Positions 48,019 to 59,962 of a DNA stretch of 64,000 nucleotides are shown here, in pieces. The notes under the pieces were generated by a model. The model worked only from the letters and a program-made list of their open reading frames with translations. It did not search any database and was not told where the DNA came from. The stretch comes from Erythrobasidium yunnanense. Taxonomy: Eukaryota > Basidiomycota > Cystobasidiomycetes > Erythrobasidiales > Erythrobasidiaceae. The DNA lies in assembly GCA_001600175.1 (NCBI GenBank), contig BCJC01000008.1:622781-686780 (forward strand), read 5' to 3'. Position 1 is the stretch's first letter, and each line of letters opens with the position of its first letter. A program made the translations under genes and the position numbers.

Positions 48019-49306
48019 ATGGACGGTCTTCAGCTTCCTGATATTCCTGCACTTCTTGCACACCGCCAGCAAGTCATCAACTTGGCAGCAGGACCCAGCA
48101 GCTTGCCCACCCCCGTTCTCGTCGAAGCAGCCTCTGGTTTATTGGACTACAAGGGGACAGGGATAGGCCTGACCGAGCTCTCACACCGTTCCTCCCATTT
48201 CCAAGACTGTGTATCTACAACTGAAGCAGATCTGCGGCAACTGCTCGAGATTCCAGATGATTTCAAGGTGCTTTTCCTACAAGGTGGAGGACTCACTCAG
48301 TTCGCTATGGTCCCTATGAACCTCGTACAAGCGTGGAAATGGAATAATCAATCTAGTGAAGAGCCAGTTTGCGAATATATAGTCAGTGGGAGCTGGTCCC
48401 AGAAAGCTGCTGGAGAAGCAAAGAGAATGGGATGTAATGTCAACGTGGTAGTGGATGCACGACATAACTCCTTCAATAACAAGTTTGGAGATACACTACT
48501 TCCTCCGTCAAGCGAATGGAACTGGACACCTGACTCGACGACAAAACCCGCCTTTATCTACTACTGCTCCAACGAGACTGTCAATGGAGTAGAGATTCCT
48601 CCACCCGACGTACCCTCCCATCTCAAAGACGTCCCCATCGTCTCCGACATGTCTAGCAATATCCTCTCTCGCCCGATCCCTTGGACATCGCACAACTTCG
48701 GGTTGATCTACGCTGGAGCGCAGAAGAATATCGGGCCTGCAGGGTTGACGATTGTTATAGTGCGGAAAGACCTGATTGTGGATCCGGACGAGGTGGTAGC
48801 GCGGTACAATGGCATGCGCATACCCGCCATGCTGTCATACAAAGCGCACGCCGATAATGACTCGCTATACAACACTCCGCCCATGTTCCCTATCTACGTC
48901 GCTGGTCTAGTCTTCAAGCATCTGAAAGAAATCGGAGGAGTGAGCAAGATTGAGGAGATCAATCGCATGAAGGCGGACTCGGTGTGGAAGTTGGTGGACG
49001 AGAGTGAGGGATTCTATATCTCGAGAGTCAAAGATGGGTACAGGAGTAGGATGAATGTATGCTTTGGAATAAAGGGAGAAGGGAAAGAAGCTGCGTTCAT
49101 CAAGGAAGCAGAAGCGAAAGGCATCAAGCAGATCAAGGGGCATAGGTGGGTTCGCTGTTCCCTCTACCGATGTACGAATGCTGATTGAATGCGGTACCAG
49201 ATCCGTGGGAGGGATACGGACGTCGCTGTACAATGCCGTGACGCTGGATCAGGTGCAAGTGCTCGTTGGGTTTATGCGCGAGTTTATGCAGCGGGAGCGT
49301 GCATAA
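48019..49306 (+). CDS. SER1: phosphoserine aminotransferase
   Basis: PLP enzyme of serine biosynthesis, converting 3-phosphohydroxypyruvate and glutamate to phosphoserine and 2-oxoglutarate. Exons 48019-49145 and 49201-49306 total 1233 nt (410 aa). The N-terminus INLAAGPSSLPTPVLVEA matches the family's NFxAGPAxLP. Others are FLQGGGLTQFAMVPMNL and IVSDMSSNILSRPI. The PLP lysine lies in LIYAGAQKNIGPAGLTIVI. After the single intron the C-terminus reads RSVGGIRTSLYNAVTLDQV, with the substrate-binding RASxYNA-like motif, here RTSLYNA. Confidence 0.95.
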
Positions 49307-49529
49307 CATAATGTGTACTACAATATCAATAGAATAGAAGCTCTTTTACTGCCATGTTTGCATTGTTATTGCGCCGAAACTTGCCCTCTACGCGTCGCAG
49401 TTCACGCGTTTTCGCAAACATCGACTGGAGACTTTAGCAAGCGAGCGAGAGAGCAGCAGCCACAGAGCACAGTCAAGAACACAGACGAAGCAGAACGGTC
49501 TCTGCTCTGCTCTGATTCGTGCCAACTCG

Positions 49530-52500
49530 ATGCCAGCTAGCCCGTCTGCAGCAAGCAGCAGCGCGAGTGTGATGAGCGAAAAAAGCAGCAGCGAGATCAT
49601 CGACGTCGGTGAGTGGTAGCAGCAGACGTTTGCCATTATTCAGAATGCGTTGACGCTGTCTGCCCAGATTCCATGGAGCTCGATGAGAACGACAAGGAAA
49701 ACAACGCGTCGAAGCAGCAGCAGGCTAAATCATCAAATAAAGCCAGCAGCAAGACGACAGCAACGAAAGTGAACAGCAAGAGAAAGGCAAAGGGTGCGCT
49801 GAATGCACTAAGGATCTCGAATCGAAGCTGAGGTGGTTATCTTGCAGCTTCCAAAGCTGAGAACAACGATGATGAAGGCGAAGAGAGCGATTCAGTCGAA
49901 GTCGCACCGTCTAAACAAGTACCTAGCAAGAAGAAGCAGAAGCTAGGTGCGTACTGTCTCTCGCTTCCAAGCTGCGGAATCTGGCTAAAGCGTATTGACT
50001 TGGACAGACCCATCTTCGAAATCAGCAAACAATAACAAGGAGAAAGCAACTGCTTCTTCATCTTCAGCTGTCAAGAATATAGAAGCCGTATCGCACCTCG
50101 TACAATTCAAGAATGGTAAACTACTCTTAAAGCAGAAGAAGGTCGATTGGGGGCAGCAGAATATCGCGTTACAGAGTGAGTATTCACTGTATGTCAATTA
50201 TATGTGCAGTGCTGATAGTTTGTGCTAGGACGTATTGCGTGGAATGCATTCTTGGAGGAGCAGGAAGAGGCCCTCGAAGCGGTTCCGGAAGAACACCTCC
50301 CCTTGATCCTCCTGCTAGCCATCGAGTCGTATGTCCTCTTCCTACTATCATACCACATCGATCTAACGCTTATTCCGCACAATAGCGAGAAAACTCCCAC
50401 CGAGCTAACTAAACAAATCAAAGCCTCGCTATGCCCTGCAAATGCTGTCGATGAGGACAGCCAAGGCTCCACCTCTTCCACTTCTTCAATCGACAAGCTC
50501 CCTCTTCCCGTCTTGCAGAAAGCCATCACGTCCGTCGCTGAACGCGTCAACCATGGCTTCCGCGACAATGCTTTCTTCGACAAAGACGATGACGAAGACG
50601 ATGAGGATATGAATGAGAAAGAAGAACGTGATCTACCTGAAGGATATGAAGTTGTGCCTAACGGACTCAGAGTCTGGAGATGGGAGATCAAAGATGATTA
50701 CCGAACATCTTCGGAAGTATATAGAGAGACACTCTCGGAGGAGATCAGGAAGAAGATTGAGTCCAGGATGGAGGAGAGGCAGAATACAAGAGAGGAAGCT
50801 AAGAAGGTTCTGGGCAGCCTGAGCGAGAAAGAGATCAAGGAAATCTTCACTAAGGGCACAAGCGGTAAAACAGAACCGAAAGCGGCTGCTGGTGCTAAGG
50901 AGGGGAAGAAAACTACCTCGACAAATGCTGAGGACAGTGCTAAACCTTCGAGTAAAGCGAAGGGGAAGAAGAAGGCTGTTAAGCAAGAAGAGGGAGAAGA
51001 AGAAGCTGGAGAATGCGATAGCAAGCAAGAGGAAGGAAGTGATAGTGCAAAGCCTAAAAGCAAGGGAGGAAAGGTACATCCCGCGTCTGTTTCCCTACCG
51101 TTCTTGTGCGAGAAAGACTAACTGGTCTCCGCGATTTGTGATGAATAGAAAAAGAAGGAGCTGACGGCAGAAGAACAAGCAGCGAAAGAAGCTGAAGCCG
51201 AAGCCAAAGAGCTCAAAAAAGCAGAAGCTGCTGAAAAGAAGCGTATCCGAGAAGAGAAGAAAGCCGTCAAAGACGCTGAGAAGGCAGCTAAAGATGCTGT
51301 AAAAGCGAAGAAGGAGGAGGTGCGTTCAATCCATTTTACATAGTTGTGTAGGTTTGGTTTGATGATAATGTGGGAATGACAGGTCATCAAGAAACAGCAG
51401 AACTTCTTTGGTAAATTTGTCGTCAAGACGGGCACGAGTCCCGCTGCAGAAGATGCCCCTCTGCCCTCATCTTCAACAGCCCTAGGTACTCCAGGCCCTT
51501 CTTCCGCTGTGCAAATCCCTTCGTCCTCCGCTGCTCCCTCTCCGGCGCCTGTCAGCAACAAGGATCGAGAAAGCTCAGCTGGTGTCAATGCTACTCCGGC
51601 TCCGGCTGTCAATCAGCTCAAGAGTAAGAAGAGTGGAAAATCGGATTATGAGAATGCTTTCAGGCACTATCAACCGAGGAATGGAGTAGAACTTGCTCCT
51701 GCTCATTCGTGGACGACCACCAAACGAAAGACTGCTGTTGAAGAGGCTCAAGAGGGAATCTCTGCTGAGGGTGGGCATCCTCAAATGCTGTCTTGTTGTG
51801 GAGGATCGTCAGCTAACATGTCTTTCCTTGTCAGACTCCCTCAAGCAGTTTATCGCTATGGCCTCTCCTTCTCGCTTACCTAGCAGAGTCCCCTTCTCTG
51901 AGCGGGAGAACCTCACTATCGACTACTTAATGTCTTCTTTACAAGAAGCCGAGATCGCGTCCGACAAGGCCGAAGCTTCTCGTCTCCGTTCTATCCTACG
52001 CAACACTACCAAAGTACCCTTCAAGCTTCTCAAATTCGCTACGGACGTCCGACCTGGTTATTTCGGTACCTGGACGAAGAAGTCGACATCCATCAATGGG
52101 AGAAATCCATTCAAGCAGGATACGGGAATATTGGAATATGAATATGATTCAGAGGCGGAGTGGGAGGAAGATGATCCCGAGGCGGAGGACCTGGTGGAGG
52201 ATGGACCGGTAGATCCGGAGGACGTCGAGGAGCCGGAGTCTGATCTCGATGGATGGTTGGGTGAGTCGCAGCTGCTGCTCTCTCGCTGTCAGCGGTAAGC
52301 CAGGTCGCTAATACCTCTCTCCATTACTAGCCGGCGATGATGAGGATATCGAAATGGAAGACGGCTGGACAGCCCTGGATGGCTCTGAAGAGCCCGAAGA
52401 CGCTTCCGGCGCAGGGATTCAAGACGCAGAGAAGACCAAGCTCAAAGTCACGAAAACAAGTATTAAGAAGAAATTGACTGGACCGCTAGTGCCTGTCATC

Positions 52501-53045
52501 AAGGGACCTTGCTTTACTGTTGATGGGAATGAAAGTAGTGGGGATGCTAAATGGTTGGCTCAGTTCAGTATGCAGTGGTTGGGCGGAAATGGTGATTGCA
52601 GCAATCCTGGCCTTTTTGCGATCCCGAGAGAATGCACATTTACTCATGCCCTTGCTCTACAGAAGCTGGATCCCTAGACCCCTTCGTCTTTGTCGAGAAG
52701 CCTGCTCGTCTGACGCCAAAGGCTGCAGAAGCCATGTCCAAAGACGGTGAAACGACTCTCAAAGCCAAAAAGTCACTCGTTCCGTCCGCCGATCTTCCAC
52801 TCTTCAATACTACCGTCCTCGCTTCTTCATCCACTGCCAAGCCGAAGCTATTAGAAGAGCTCGTTGCGGCTTTCGAGAGTCAGAAGATCAAAATCTCGAA
52901 GGCTTGTCTGCAGAGACAGATGGAGGAGAGTGTTAGTAAGAAGAAGAAGGATGAGTTGAAAGAGGGTGGCTGTGTCTGGACTATCGTGGATCAGAAGAAG
53001 GCGACTATGCCTCAGCAGAAGCCGGAGGATTGGCCCGTACGTTAG
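49530..53045 (+). CDS. chromatin assembly factor 1 large subunit (CAF-1 p150/Rlf2-like)
   Basis: Histone H3-H4 chaperone that assembles nucleosomes behind the replication fork. Exon 1 (49530-49610) starts MPASPSAASSSAS. After several short introns comes a Ser/Lys-rich region and LLLKQKKVDWGQQNIALQ. A KER-type charged coiled coil follows (KELTAEEQAAKEAEAEAKEL, EKAAKDAVKAKKEE). A PCNA-binding PIP-like stretch, VIKKQQNFFGKFV, opens the next exon. The diagnostic block is VPFKLLKFATDVRPGYFGTW, matching the MKLLQFxxNxRPPYxGT motif of the family. It is followed by the acidic ILEYEYDSEAEWEEDDPEAE and GWLAGDDEDIEMEDGW. The C-terminal helix region (LPLFNTTVLASSS, LEELVAAFESQKIKISK) ends at 53045. Intron 50333-50389 is stop-free and easily mistaken for coding. 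Confidence 0.88.
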
Positions 53046-53160
53046 GCTCGATATTGAGACGCGATACATCGAAGTCCAAGCAGTGCTTTCTTCTGTCTTT
53101 CATCTTGTTGTATGAGGTAGTTCTGCCCTAAGTTGCTAGACAAACTGCAGTAATATCCAA

Positions 53161-55639
53161 ATGACATGCTCTTCTCCTCGTCCAATTGACCTCTTTCGTT
53201 CTCCTTCTGTCGTGGCTTTCCTTCTTTCCAAATCTTCTATACTTTCTGCTCGTTTCTGCACGCGCTGGCTGGCTGCTCGTCGTTCTCTATCCTTATGCAT
53301 CGCGATGGCTCGTCCAAAAGCATCGACGTCGAAAGCCGTCACTTCTGAGAACGGACAGGCTTCAAGCTCCCAGACTGTCACAAAGAAGACGAAGACATCT
53401 GCAGCTGCAAAGGGCAATGGAAAGCTTGCGAACGACGAGGAAGATGACGAGACGGTGTCATCAGGTACAACAAAGCAGAGAAACAGCAGAGCCAAAACAA
53501 ACGGAAGCATTAATGCAGCATCTACATCAGACAATAGCATGAAAGAAGAAGAAGAAGAAGAAGAGGACGTCAAACCTACGAGAAAACGCAAAGCGAAAGC
53601 ATCCTCGAGCGAGGACTTGACAGATCTGGAAGAGCTCGAGAAGGATGTTGAAACAACCACAAAGAAGAATAAAGGGAAAGGAAAAGCTAAAGCACCTAGA
53701 AAGCCCAAGAAGTACAAAGGTCTAGCACTGGAACCGTTTGCCTACCCGGACAGACACCTCGCAAGCAGGTATGTTCATCCACATATCATCTACTCTGATC
53801 AAAACTGAGTCGCCTCATTCCATCACTAGGAAGTTCATCGGAGCTCACGTATCGATAGCCGGTCGGTCTTGCCCGATCTCAGGAAAGATCGCATAAAGCT
53901 GATAAGTGATATAGAATCGGTCGCGTACGCACCTCACAGAGCTCTGGTACTCGGAGGAAAAGCTTTCGGTCTTTTCCTTAGTACGCCTCAATCGCTCAGA
54001 AATGCTTTCACTCCAGATTAATTTGTCTGATCATGCAGAAAATCAGAAGACTTGGACTGGCAAACCGCTCGATGAAGAATCTATACGACTGTTCAAGCTA
54101 CGTTGTACTGGGCAGACGGAGACGATACCTGATCCAGAAGGCAATTCTAACACTATTGAACATGGCGATGGAAAAGGCTTTGATCCGCTCAAACATCTTG
54201 TGCCTCAGTGAGTCGTTTCTTGCTAGGTAAGGGGTGATAGAGCTGAATTTTTCGGTATCTTACAGTGGCTCATATCTGACGAACCTCTGTAACCCGGACA
54301 AGGATAAGCGACAAAAGAGCTATGACAACTTTCTAGACGAGCTGAAGGTGAGTATACCTGACTTTCTAACCGCAGTCCTGCTAGTTTACTAATCTGTTTA
54401 TCTAAATTAGCGAGCCGAAGCGCTCGGTATTGGTCTCTTCAACTTTCAGTGCGTACCGTTTCGTATGGAATGATTCAGTACGGGTGTGCTGACAGCTTTT
54501 ACAGTCCAGGATCTACCGTCGGAGGATGTACGCGAGAGTAAGTCTAAAGATATTCTATGCATTGACAGCTGGTTGACATTCGTTGCAGAGAGAGTTATGC
54601 TCATATCGCAGACTGCATCAACAGAGCTCATCGAGAAACGAAGAGTGTGGTCGTTCTGCTTGAGAATATGGTGAGTCTAGCTTCGTTACCCCAAGTATCC
54701 CTCTGACAGTCCATTGTAGGCCGGGAAGAACAACATCATAGGCTATCAATTCGAAGATCTAGCAGCCATCATCGCGCTCGTAAATAATAAGAGTCGTATC
54801 GGCGTCTGTTTCGATACGTGTCACGCCTTCGCAGCTGGCTATGATTTACGAACTCCAGAAGCCTATGCTGCCACTTTCCAGAAATTCGACGAGGTCGTCG
54901 GCTTGAAATACCTAAAAGCGTTTCATGCGAATGACTCGAAAGCTGATTTCGAGTCGCATCGAGATCTACATGAAAACATCGGTGAGCTGGCACGCATCCA
55001 CTCTCCTTACCGGCGGGAAGACTGAGTCGAGACCTTGACATAGGCGCGGGAAAACTGGGCCTTAATGCTTTCCACAACTTTGTGCGAGATCCTCGATTCG
55101 ATGATATACCTTTCATCCTCGAGACGCCTATGCTATCGGGCTCGCTCTCGGTCACCGTCAAGAAGCCTCGCACTAGCGCGTCCACCCCCAGTGGCAGCAC
55201 TCCAAGCAAAAGCGCAGTGAAAGTCGAGACTGAAGACGTCGAGCTTCTCGATGAAGAGAAGGCAGACAATGACACGCCTGAAGGCAACCTCACCATCGGA
55301 GCATCGACCTGGAAAAGGGAGATCCAGCTTTTGCATGCATTGGAAAAGGTGCCGGTAGGAGAGACAAGCGAGGAGATAGAAACATTACAAGCGGAGATCA
55401 TGGCTATCGTCATGCAGTATCGCAAGAGAGAAGAAGCTGCTGCAGAAGCGAAGAAGAAAGCGAAAGAAGCTGCTAAAGCCGAGAAAGCCGAACAGGATGC
55501 TAAAGCGGGGAAGAAAAGTAAGAGTAGGAAGAAGGCGAAAATAGAGCCGAAGGAGGAGGAAGTTGAGGAGGAGGGAATGCCAGATCAAGAGAATAATGAA
55601 GATGAAGGATGCGCGAGTCATGGCGAGACTGACGAATAA
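53161..55639 (+). CDS. APN1: AP endonuclease, endonuclease IV family (Apn1-like)
   Basis: Metal-dependent abasic-site endonuclease of base excision repair. The catalytic part starts FIGAHVSIA after the intron at 53769-53830. Then come LVLGGKAFGLFLKNQKTWTG, PHGSYLTNLCNPDKDKRQKS and ALGIGLFNFHPGSTVGG. The remaining motifs are TKSVVVLLENMAGKNNIIGY, SRIGVCFDTCHAFAAGYDL, FKAFHANDSKADF-type KYLKAFHANDSKADFE, HRDLHENIGAGKLGLNAF and DIPFILETPM. These hold the zinc-binding His, Glu and Asp residues. The C-terminal tail is Lys-rich, probably nuclear localising. About nine introns. The junction at 53863-53920 is ambiguous: a 53-nt GT-AG intron gives HVSIAESVAYA, while another choice gives HVSIAGRDIESVA. 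The first ATG (53161) adds a 48-residue basic, Ser-rich leader before MARPKAS at 53305, resembling a mitochondrial presequence. Confidence 0.87.
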
Positions 55640-55876
55640 ATGTCTCTGAAAACCTCACATGAGGGAAGGAAAATTCGGATTGTTGTTGCTACATGCCTAG
55701 TTGCTGAATCAGGAAGTCTGGAAATTTGCATTGCTTTATCGAAATCAATGTCCGTTCTACTTCGCTTCATTTGTGACTATATTCCTATTCGCTACACGCC
55801 GACATTGCTACTGCTATATGAAATTCCTCTCTGGAGGCTGAGTCTGTCGAATGAGAAAGTAAATTCCTCAGGATGT

Positions 55877-56696
55877 CTAGTCCAGATTCAGCATAGTAGC
55901 ATTTGCAGTTCCGTTGCTGGTTGAGTTTGCAGTAGTGATTGTGGAGGGTAAATTGACACCTCCGAAGTCAGGGAAATCCGGACAAGCCTTTTGAGCTGCG
56001 CTTCTAATACCATCTGCTGCCGACGACGATAGGTTGAAGCTTTCGGCTACGTTGAGGACTGACACGATGTGCGGGCTTTAGCTTCGTATACTATCGCCAT
56101 CTGTAGAACAGAACCTACCCTCTGTTACTAAAGCGCTACCACAATCTGAACAGTATATTTCCGATGGAATGGACGAGAACGTGCTAGCGAGGCCTGTGAT
56201 GCCTCCACTTGCTAGAGACTCGATGGTAGAGGCATTGAGCTGGATGCCAGTCGCGTCTTCAATCCCAGTAAGAAGTTCCGGAATGCAGTAGGACATGTTG
56301 CTTGTGCGCTCAATGCATACTGCTGCTTTGATCTCTCCGAAGTTGTTGAGAATAGCTGGAAGCAGTGCTCCGATGTCGAGACCTCCTGTAGCTCCGCTTG
56401 TGGCATTAACAGGGCAGGCGTTGGTGATGACCGATGTTGCATTGGAGAGAGTTGCCTCGCTGCACCCCTGAGCAGGGCAGAAGCCAACGAGGTACTCGTT
56501 CAAAGGCTGTACGATTGAGGCATTCGCGGTCGCGCTATGTTATACATATCAGTCTGGAAACTTTTCAGGCCGAGCTTGTTCGCGCATACATATTGTTCAG
56601 GGCTGTCAGGTTAGCACACTCTTGGAACGGGCCAGATCCAAGTCCCTGCTGGACAGCTTGTAGACAGGTAGGAGTTAGACCAGATGTGATGCTCAT
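55877..56696 (-). CDS. DUF7729-like cysteine-rich protein, paralog 1
   Basis: Function unknown. Start MSITSGLTPTCLQAVQQGLG at 56696, then GPFQECANLTALNN. After an intron it reads NASIVQPLNEYLVGFCPAQG and CSEATLSNATSVITNACP. Then come CIERTSNMSYCIPELLTGIE, ATGIQLNASTIESLASGGIT and YCSDCGSALVTE. A last intron leads to AESFNLSSSAADGIRSAAQK and CPDFPDFGGVNLP, ending at 55877. The spaced cysteines and the C-x-E-A-T-L-x-N pattern resemble basidiomycete DUF7729 proteins, many of which are surface or secreted. No clear hydrophobic signal peptide is seen from this start. An upstream in-frame M-rich stretch exists, so the true N-terminus is uncertain. Paralogs are at 57211-58109 and 61237-61648. Confidence 0.7.
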
Positions 56697-57210
56697 TGTG
56701 AATGCTTTGAGGGAGATGGAAGTTGTTGGAGCAGAAGAAAGAAGCATCTCCTCATTGTTGCATTTCATTCGCATGAAACCATAAGGAAGACTGATGTCAT
56801 CGCATTGCCGAATTTCAAGTTGCCGGCTTGATCAGGCACAGCACGTGCACTTTCGGCTATTTCTCAGCGTGTAAATGAGAGAAGATGAGCTTGAGGGAGT
56901 GACGGCAGTCTATTATGAACAGAGTAAGTAGGAGATTGATCAGAAGAGGGTCAGTAGCCTGAGGAAAGGGTAAGCGCAAGCGAGAAGGGCTGATGTGAAG
57001 AAGCTGAAGATCAAGGAATAGCTTCCAGTTGTCGTGGTATGTAATGCGTAGATAGTGCCCGAAGACGTCTCGACGCCATATGTCTAAAAACCCAGTACAT
57101 TGCCATTGTCCGTTTCACTCGGAAGTGATCTTGCGCAATGCTTCGGTATTGCTACAAAATGAAAGAATGTCGTGTATATCTATACTTGGGCTATTCCACG
57201 ATGTGTTGTC
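56697..57210. other. intergenic region between paralogs 1 and 2
   Basis: 514 bp with no recognisable gene; probably the promoter of paralog 1 and the 3' flank of paralog 2. Confidence 0.5.
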
Positions 57211-58109
57211 TTAGTCTAGGAAAAGGGCACGAGCATGCGATCTTTTGCTGCTTGTGGAGTTGGATGCAGTAGCAATGCCGGAGGGAAGCGAGCTGCCGCC
57301 AAAGTTCTTCAAGTCTGGGCATGCATTGGTAACGACGCTTCGGATGGTGCTTAGCTCGGAGGAAGATACGTTGAATCGCTCGGCCGCGGCGAAGACTGGC
57401 AGACAACCGTCAGGGTTTCGGATGATTCTCAGGGAAGATTTTGGGAGGCTTACCCTCAGTCACGACTCCACTGCCGCAGTCGTTGCAGTATACGGATTTT
57501 GGTACACCTGCTAGCTTCGTAAGGAGGCCAGTGACACCGCCGGAGGCCAGGGATTCGATAGTAGAGATGTTGAGCTGGATTCCGGTCGAATTTTCGAGAT
57601 CGGTGAGAAGCTCTGGAACGCAGTATGACATGTTGCTCTTGTGCTCGACGCATGCAGCTGCCTTAATGTCGTTGAAGTTCTCGATGACCTTGGGCAGGAA
57701 AGCACCGAAGTTGATACCGTCGGCTGAGCCGCCGCCAGACTGGCAGTCTTTGCTGATGATTGATGACGCATTTTGGAGGGTCTCGCTACTGCATGCTTGT
57801 CTTGGGCAGAAATCTAGAAGAAGCGAAGAAAAGAAGAACAAGGAGGTACAGGTGGCTCGATGAGTTGGCCTCTTAGGTCGAGAAAAGCTGCAACACATAC
57901 CAATCAGGTAGCTATTCAAAGGTTCTACAATTGAGCCATTCGTCTTGACACTGTCGGCCAAGTAGATCAGCGCTTGCTCCGTCGCCCAAAGTCTCGATAG
58001 ACTTACATGCTCTCAATGCCAGTAACGTTGGCGCACTGAGCGAAGGGACCAGAAGCGAGTCCACTTTGGACGCCCGAAAGGCACATAGGCGAGATGCTGA
58101 CGGAGTTCA
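57211..58109 (-). CDS. DUF7729-like cysteine-rich protein, paralog 2
   Basis: Function unknown; clear homolog of paralog 1. Start MNSVSISPMCLSGVQSGLAS, then GPFAQCANVTGIES. After an intron (GTAAGTC donor) it reads VKTNGSIVEPLNSYLIG. A second intron leads to CPRQACSSETLQNASSIISK. Then come CVEHKSNMSYCVPELLTDLE, STGIQLNISTIESLASGGVT and VYCNDCGSGVVTEG. The last exon runs FAAAERFNVSSSELSTIRS and KNFGGSSLPSGIATAS, ending ALFLD at 57211. Cysteine positions and intron positions match paralog 1, showing tandem duplication. No obvious signal peptide or GPI tail. Confidence 0.72.
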
Positions 58110-58646
58110 TGTTTGAAGAAACGTGAAAGCTTGGAAGAAGGGTAGGCAGAGGAAGCTTATGGAACGGACTGATGAAAGAAAGAGAGATTTGTCTTCATTG
58201 CAAATCGTTTTATGAAGTCTTCCTCGAGACATAGCCTTGACGTTGTTGCCACCCCGCAGTTTGACAGGCGGTGCCTCGACGACCCTTTTCTGGCGTAAAG
58301 CACCTCTGTACGCGCAGTATGCAAGTGCGCGGATTTTTCAAAGATGGAAGAGCAGGTAGGAAAAGGCTGGCTGCGAGTTGGCCTCAAACTGCGGTGAGAG
58401 AAATCTGAGTGACCCGAAGACCTAAAGGAGCTGTGTAGACGGAAGGGATCAAGGTGAAACAGCTGCGTAAGTGTATGGAAGAAGCTGTACATCAGCCGTT
58501 AGCCACCAATTAGCAGATTATGTATCGAGCTTGAAGTCGCCGGGAGGCAGAATGACAGAAAGTGACATGCATGTACAGGCGCCCAGGTTCCAAGCGAAGT
58601 CTATGCTGTGCTGCCGTCAATGCTCCGAGGTATACCTGGCCTTGTC
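58110..58646. other. intergenic region
   Basis: 537 bp between paralog 2 and the first unknown-family gene; nothing recognised. Confidence 0.5.
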
Positions 58647-59471
58647 TTACCAATCGAGAGGTGCAAGTGAAAGAAGCTGAGCTTTGCCAGTTTCGACATC
58701 GACGTAGATTTTATCTCCGGGTTGGTAGGGCAGCCAGCCGTAACTCGAGATACATAGCTCCTGCGGCGTGTACTCTTCGATCTTGCCAAAGAGAGGTCTG
58801 ACTTCGATCATGGCCGAAGGATTGTTGAATCTCCATTCACTTAAGATAGTCCCCAAGTATCTATAATTGCTGTTTTCGTCAATGATGTGCTTCTGTTGTC
58901 TGATTCTCTTCTCCAAGCGCAAAAGCAAGTGTCGACTATTGTTTACCACTCCTTCGCTGTACAACTGCTTTTCGCGGGTCTTCTTGTTCTTGGCGATATA
59001 CATGTATTGTCCAACTTTGGTTGCTCCAACATAAGGCTGATGCTTACCAAATATGAAGCGTTCGTGGTGGATCTTTGATTGTTTGCTCGCTGAGGACGCC
59101 GCTTTGTGTCTGGCGAGCGTGAACACGGTCTGATAGTCTTCTAGTTCTATCTTGCTGATTCTACCGTATCGCTCAAAGCGAAACTTGCGTGGTGGTATTT
59201 GCTGGCAATCTGTATCCATCGTAGGCTCGAGCCCGTACTCTACTCTTCCGAGATCAAAAGCGCCTTCGGATGTCAGAGCGCTGGACGAGCTACTGGATAA
59301 GGAGGGACTGGTCCCTAGGGGTATCGTGGTGACCGATCTACATGGATAAGTAGGTCCGGCCCATGCAAGCGAAGAAGAGGACGAAGCTTCGGACTTGATT
59401 GTAGAGGCCCTCGATGCTCGACGAGAGGTAAGTGCTGATGCAGTACGATGATCGTGAGCTGAAGAATGCAT
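58647..59471 (-). CDS. intronless protein of unknown family, tandem paralog P1
   Basis: Unrecognised; about 274 aa if started at MHSSAHDHRTASALTSRRAS (59471), chosen because it aligns with the start of P2. An in-frame ATG at 59579 would add a hydrophobic leader MSLFLSSPSLLAGVNLGM. The N-terminal third is Ser/Arg-rich with a SLAWAGPTYP motif shared with P2 (ALEWAGSTYE). The folded part is shared along its length: FRFERYGRISKIELEDYQTV, ERFIFGKHQPYVGATKVGQY, LYSEGVVNNSRHLLLRLEKR, NYRYLGTILSEW and GDKIYVDVETGKAQLL. No transmembrane span, zinc ligands or catalytic motif recognised. It lies between DUF7729-like paralogs. Confidence 0.65.
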   Translation of the reverse strand: MHSSAHDHRTASALTSRRASRASTIKSEASSSSSLAWAGPTYPCRSVTTIPLGTSPSLSSSSSSALTSEGAFDLGRVEYGLEPTMDTDCQQIPPRKFRFERYGRISKIELEDYQTVFTLARHKAASSASKQSKIHHERFIFGKHQPYVGATKVGQYMYIAKNKKTREKQLYSEGVVNNSRHLLLRLEKRIRQQKHIIDENSNYRYLGTILSEWRFNNPSAMIEVRPLFGKIEEYTPQELCISSYGWLPYQPGDKIYVDVETGKAQLLSLAPLDW

Positions 59472-59962
59472 TGCTTTGGTCTGCTCTGTCGATTCCGTGC
59501 GATTGAATAGAGGACAGCGGGTTACCATGCCTAGATTCACACCAGCGAGTAACGAGGGCGATGAAAGGAAGAGGGACATGAAAAGGGACCCTTCCAAAGG
59601 GATGGCATTAGAGGTGATTCAACAGGTACATCAGCTGGAATGGCAGGGTTAAGTATCAAAGCTGAACACTGGAGAACGTCACAGTAGTGCAAGAGTGGTC
59701 TAAGTTCCATGTCTCTCGGTCTATTCAACAGGCAGAGGCGAGAGGAGCCTGTACTTACCTGCCTTCTCACAGAGTCGGTCACCAAATTCTGCTCGAAGGC
59801 TCGGCGGTACGCGATATAGCTGAACCTCCTCACCTGAGAGTAAACGGAGTGCTACGCCTAAGTCACCCCAGCAGAGCGTATCGGGAAGAGGTACGAGAAA
59901 GGCTTACAAAGTATCCAAAGCATCAAATCTAAAAGGAAGAGCAGAGAACAGCACCTGCATAT
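59472..59962. other. intergenic region between P1 and P2
   Basis: 491 bp; may contain an upstream exon or signal-like leader of P1, not demonstrable. Confidence 0.45.

Noticed and set aside
49388-51612. Long minus-strand ORFs opposite the CAF-1 subunit
   Set aside because: Leu/Phe/Ser-rich mirror translations of Lys/Glu-rich coiled coil.
53863-53920. Apparent frameshift in the AP endonuclease
   Set aside because: A GT-AG intron of normal length (53 nt, branch GCTGATAAG, acceptor TAG) or a slightly shorter alternative restores the frame, and all downstream catalytic motifs are intact.
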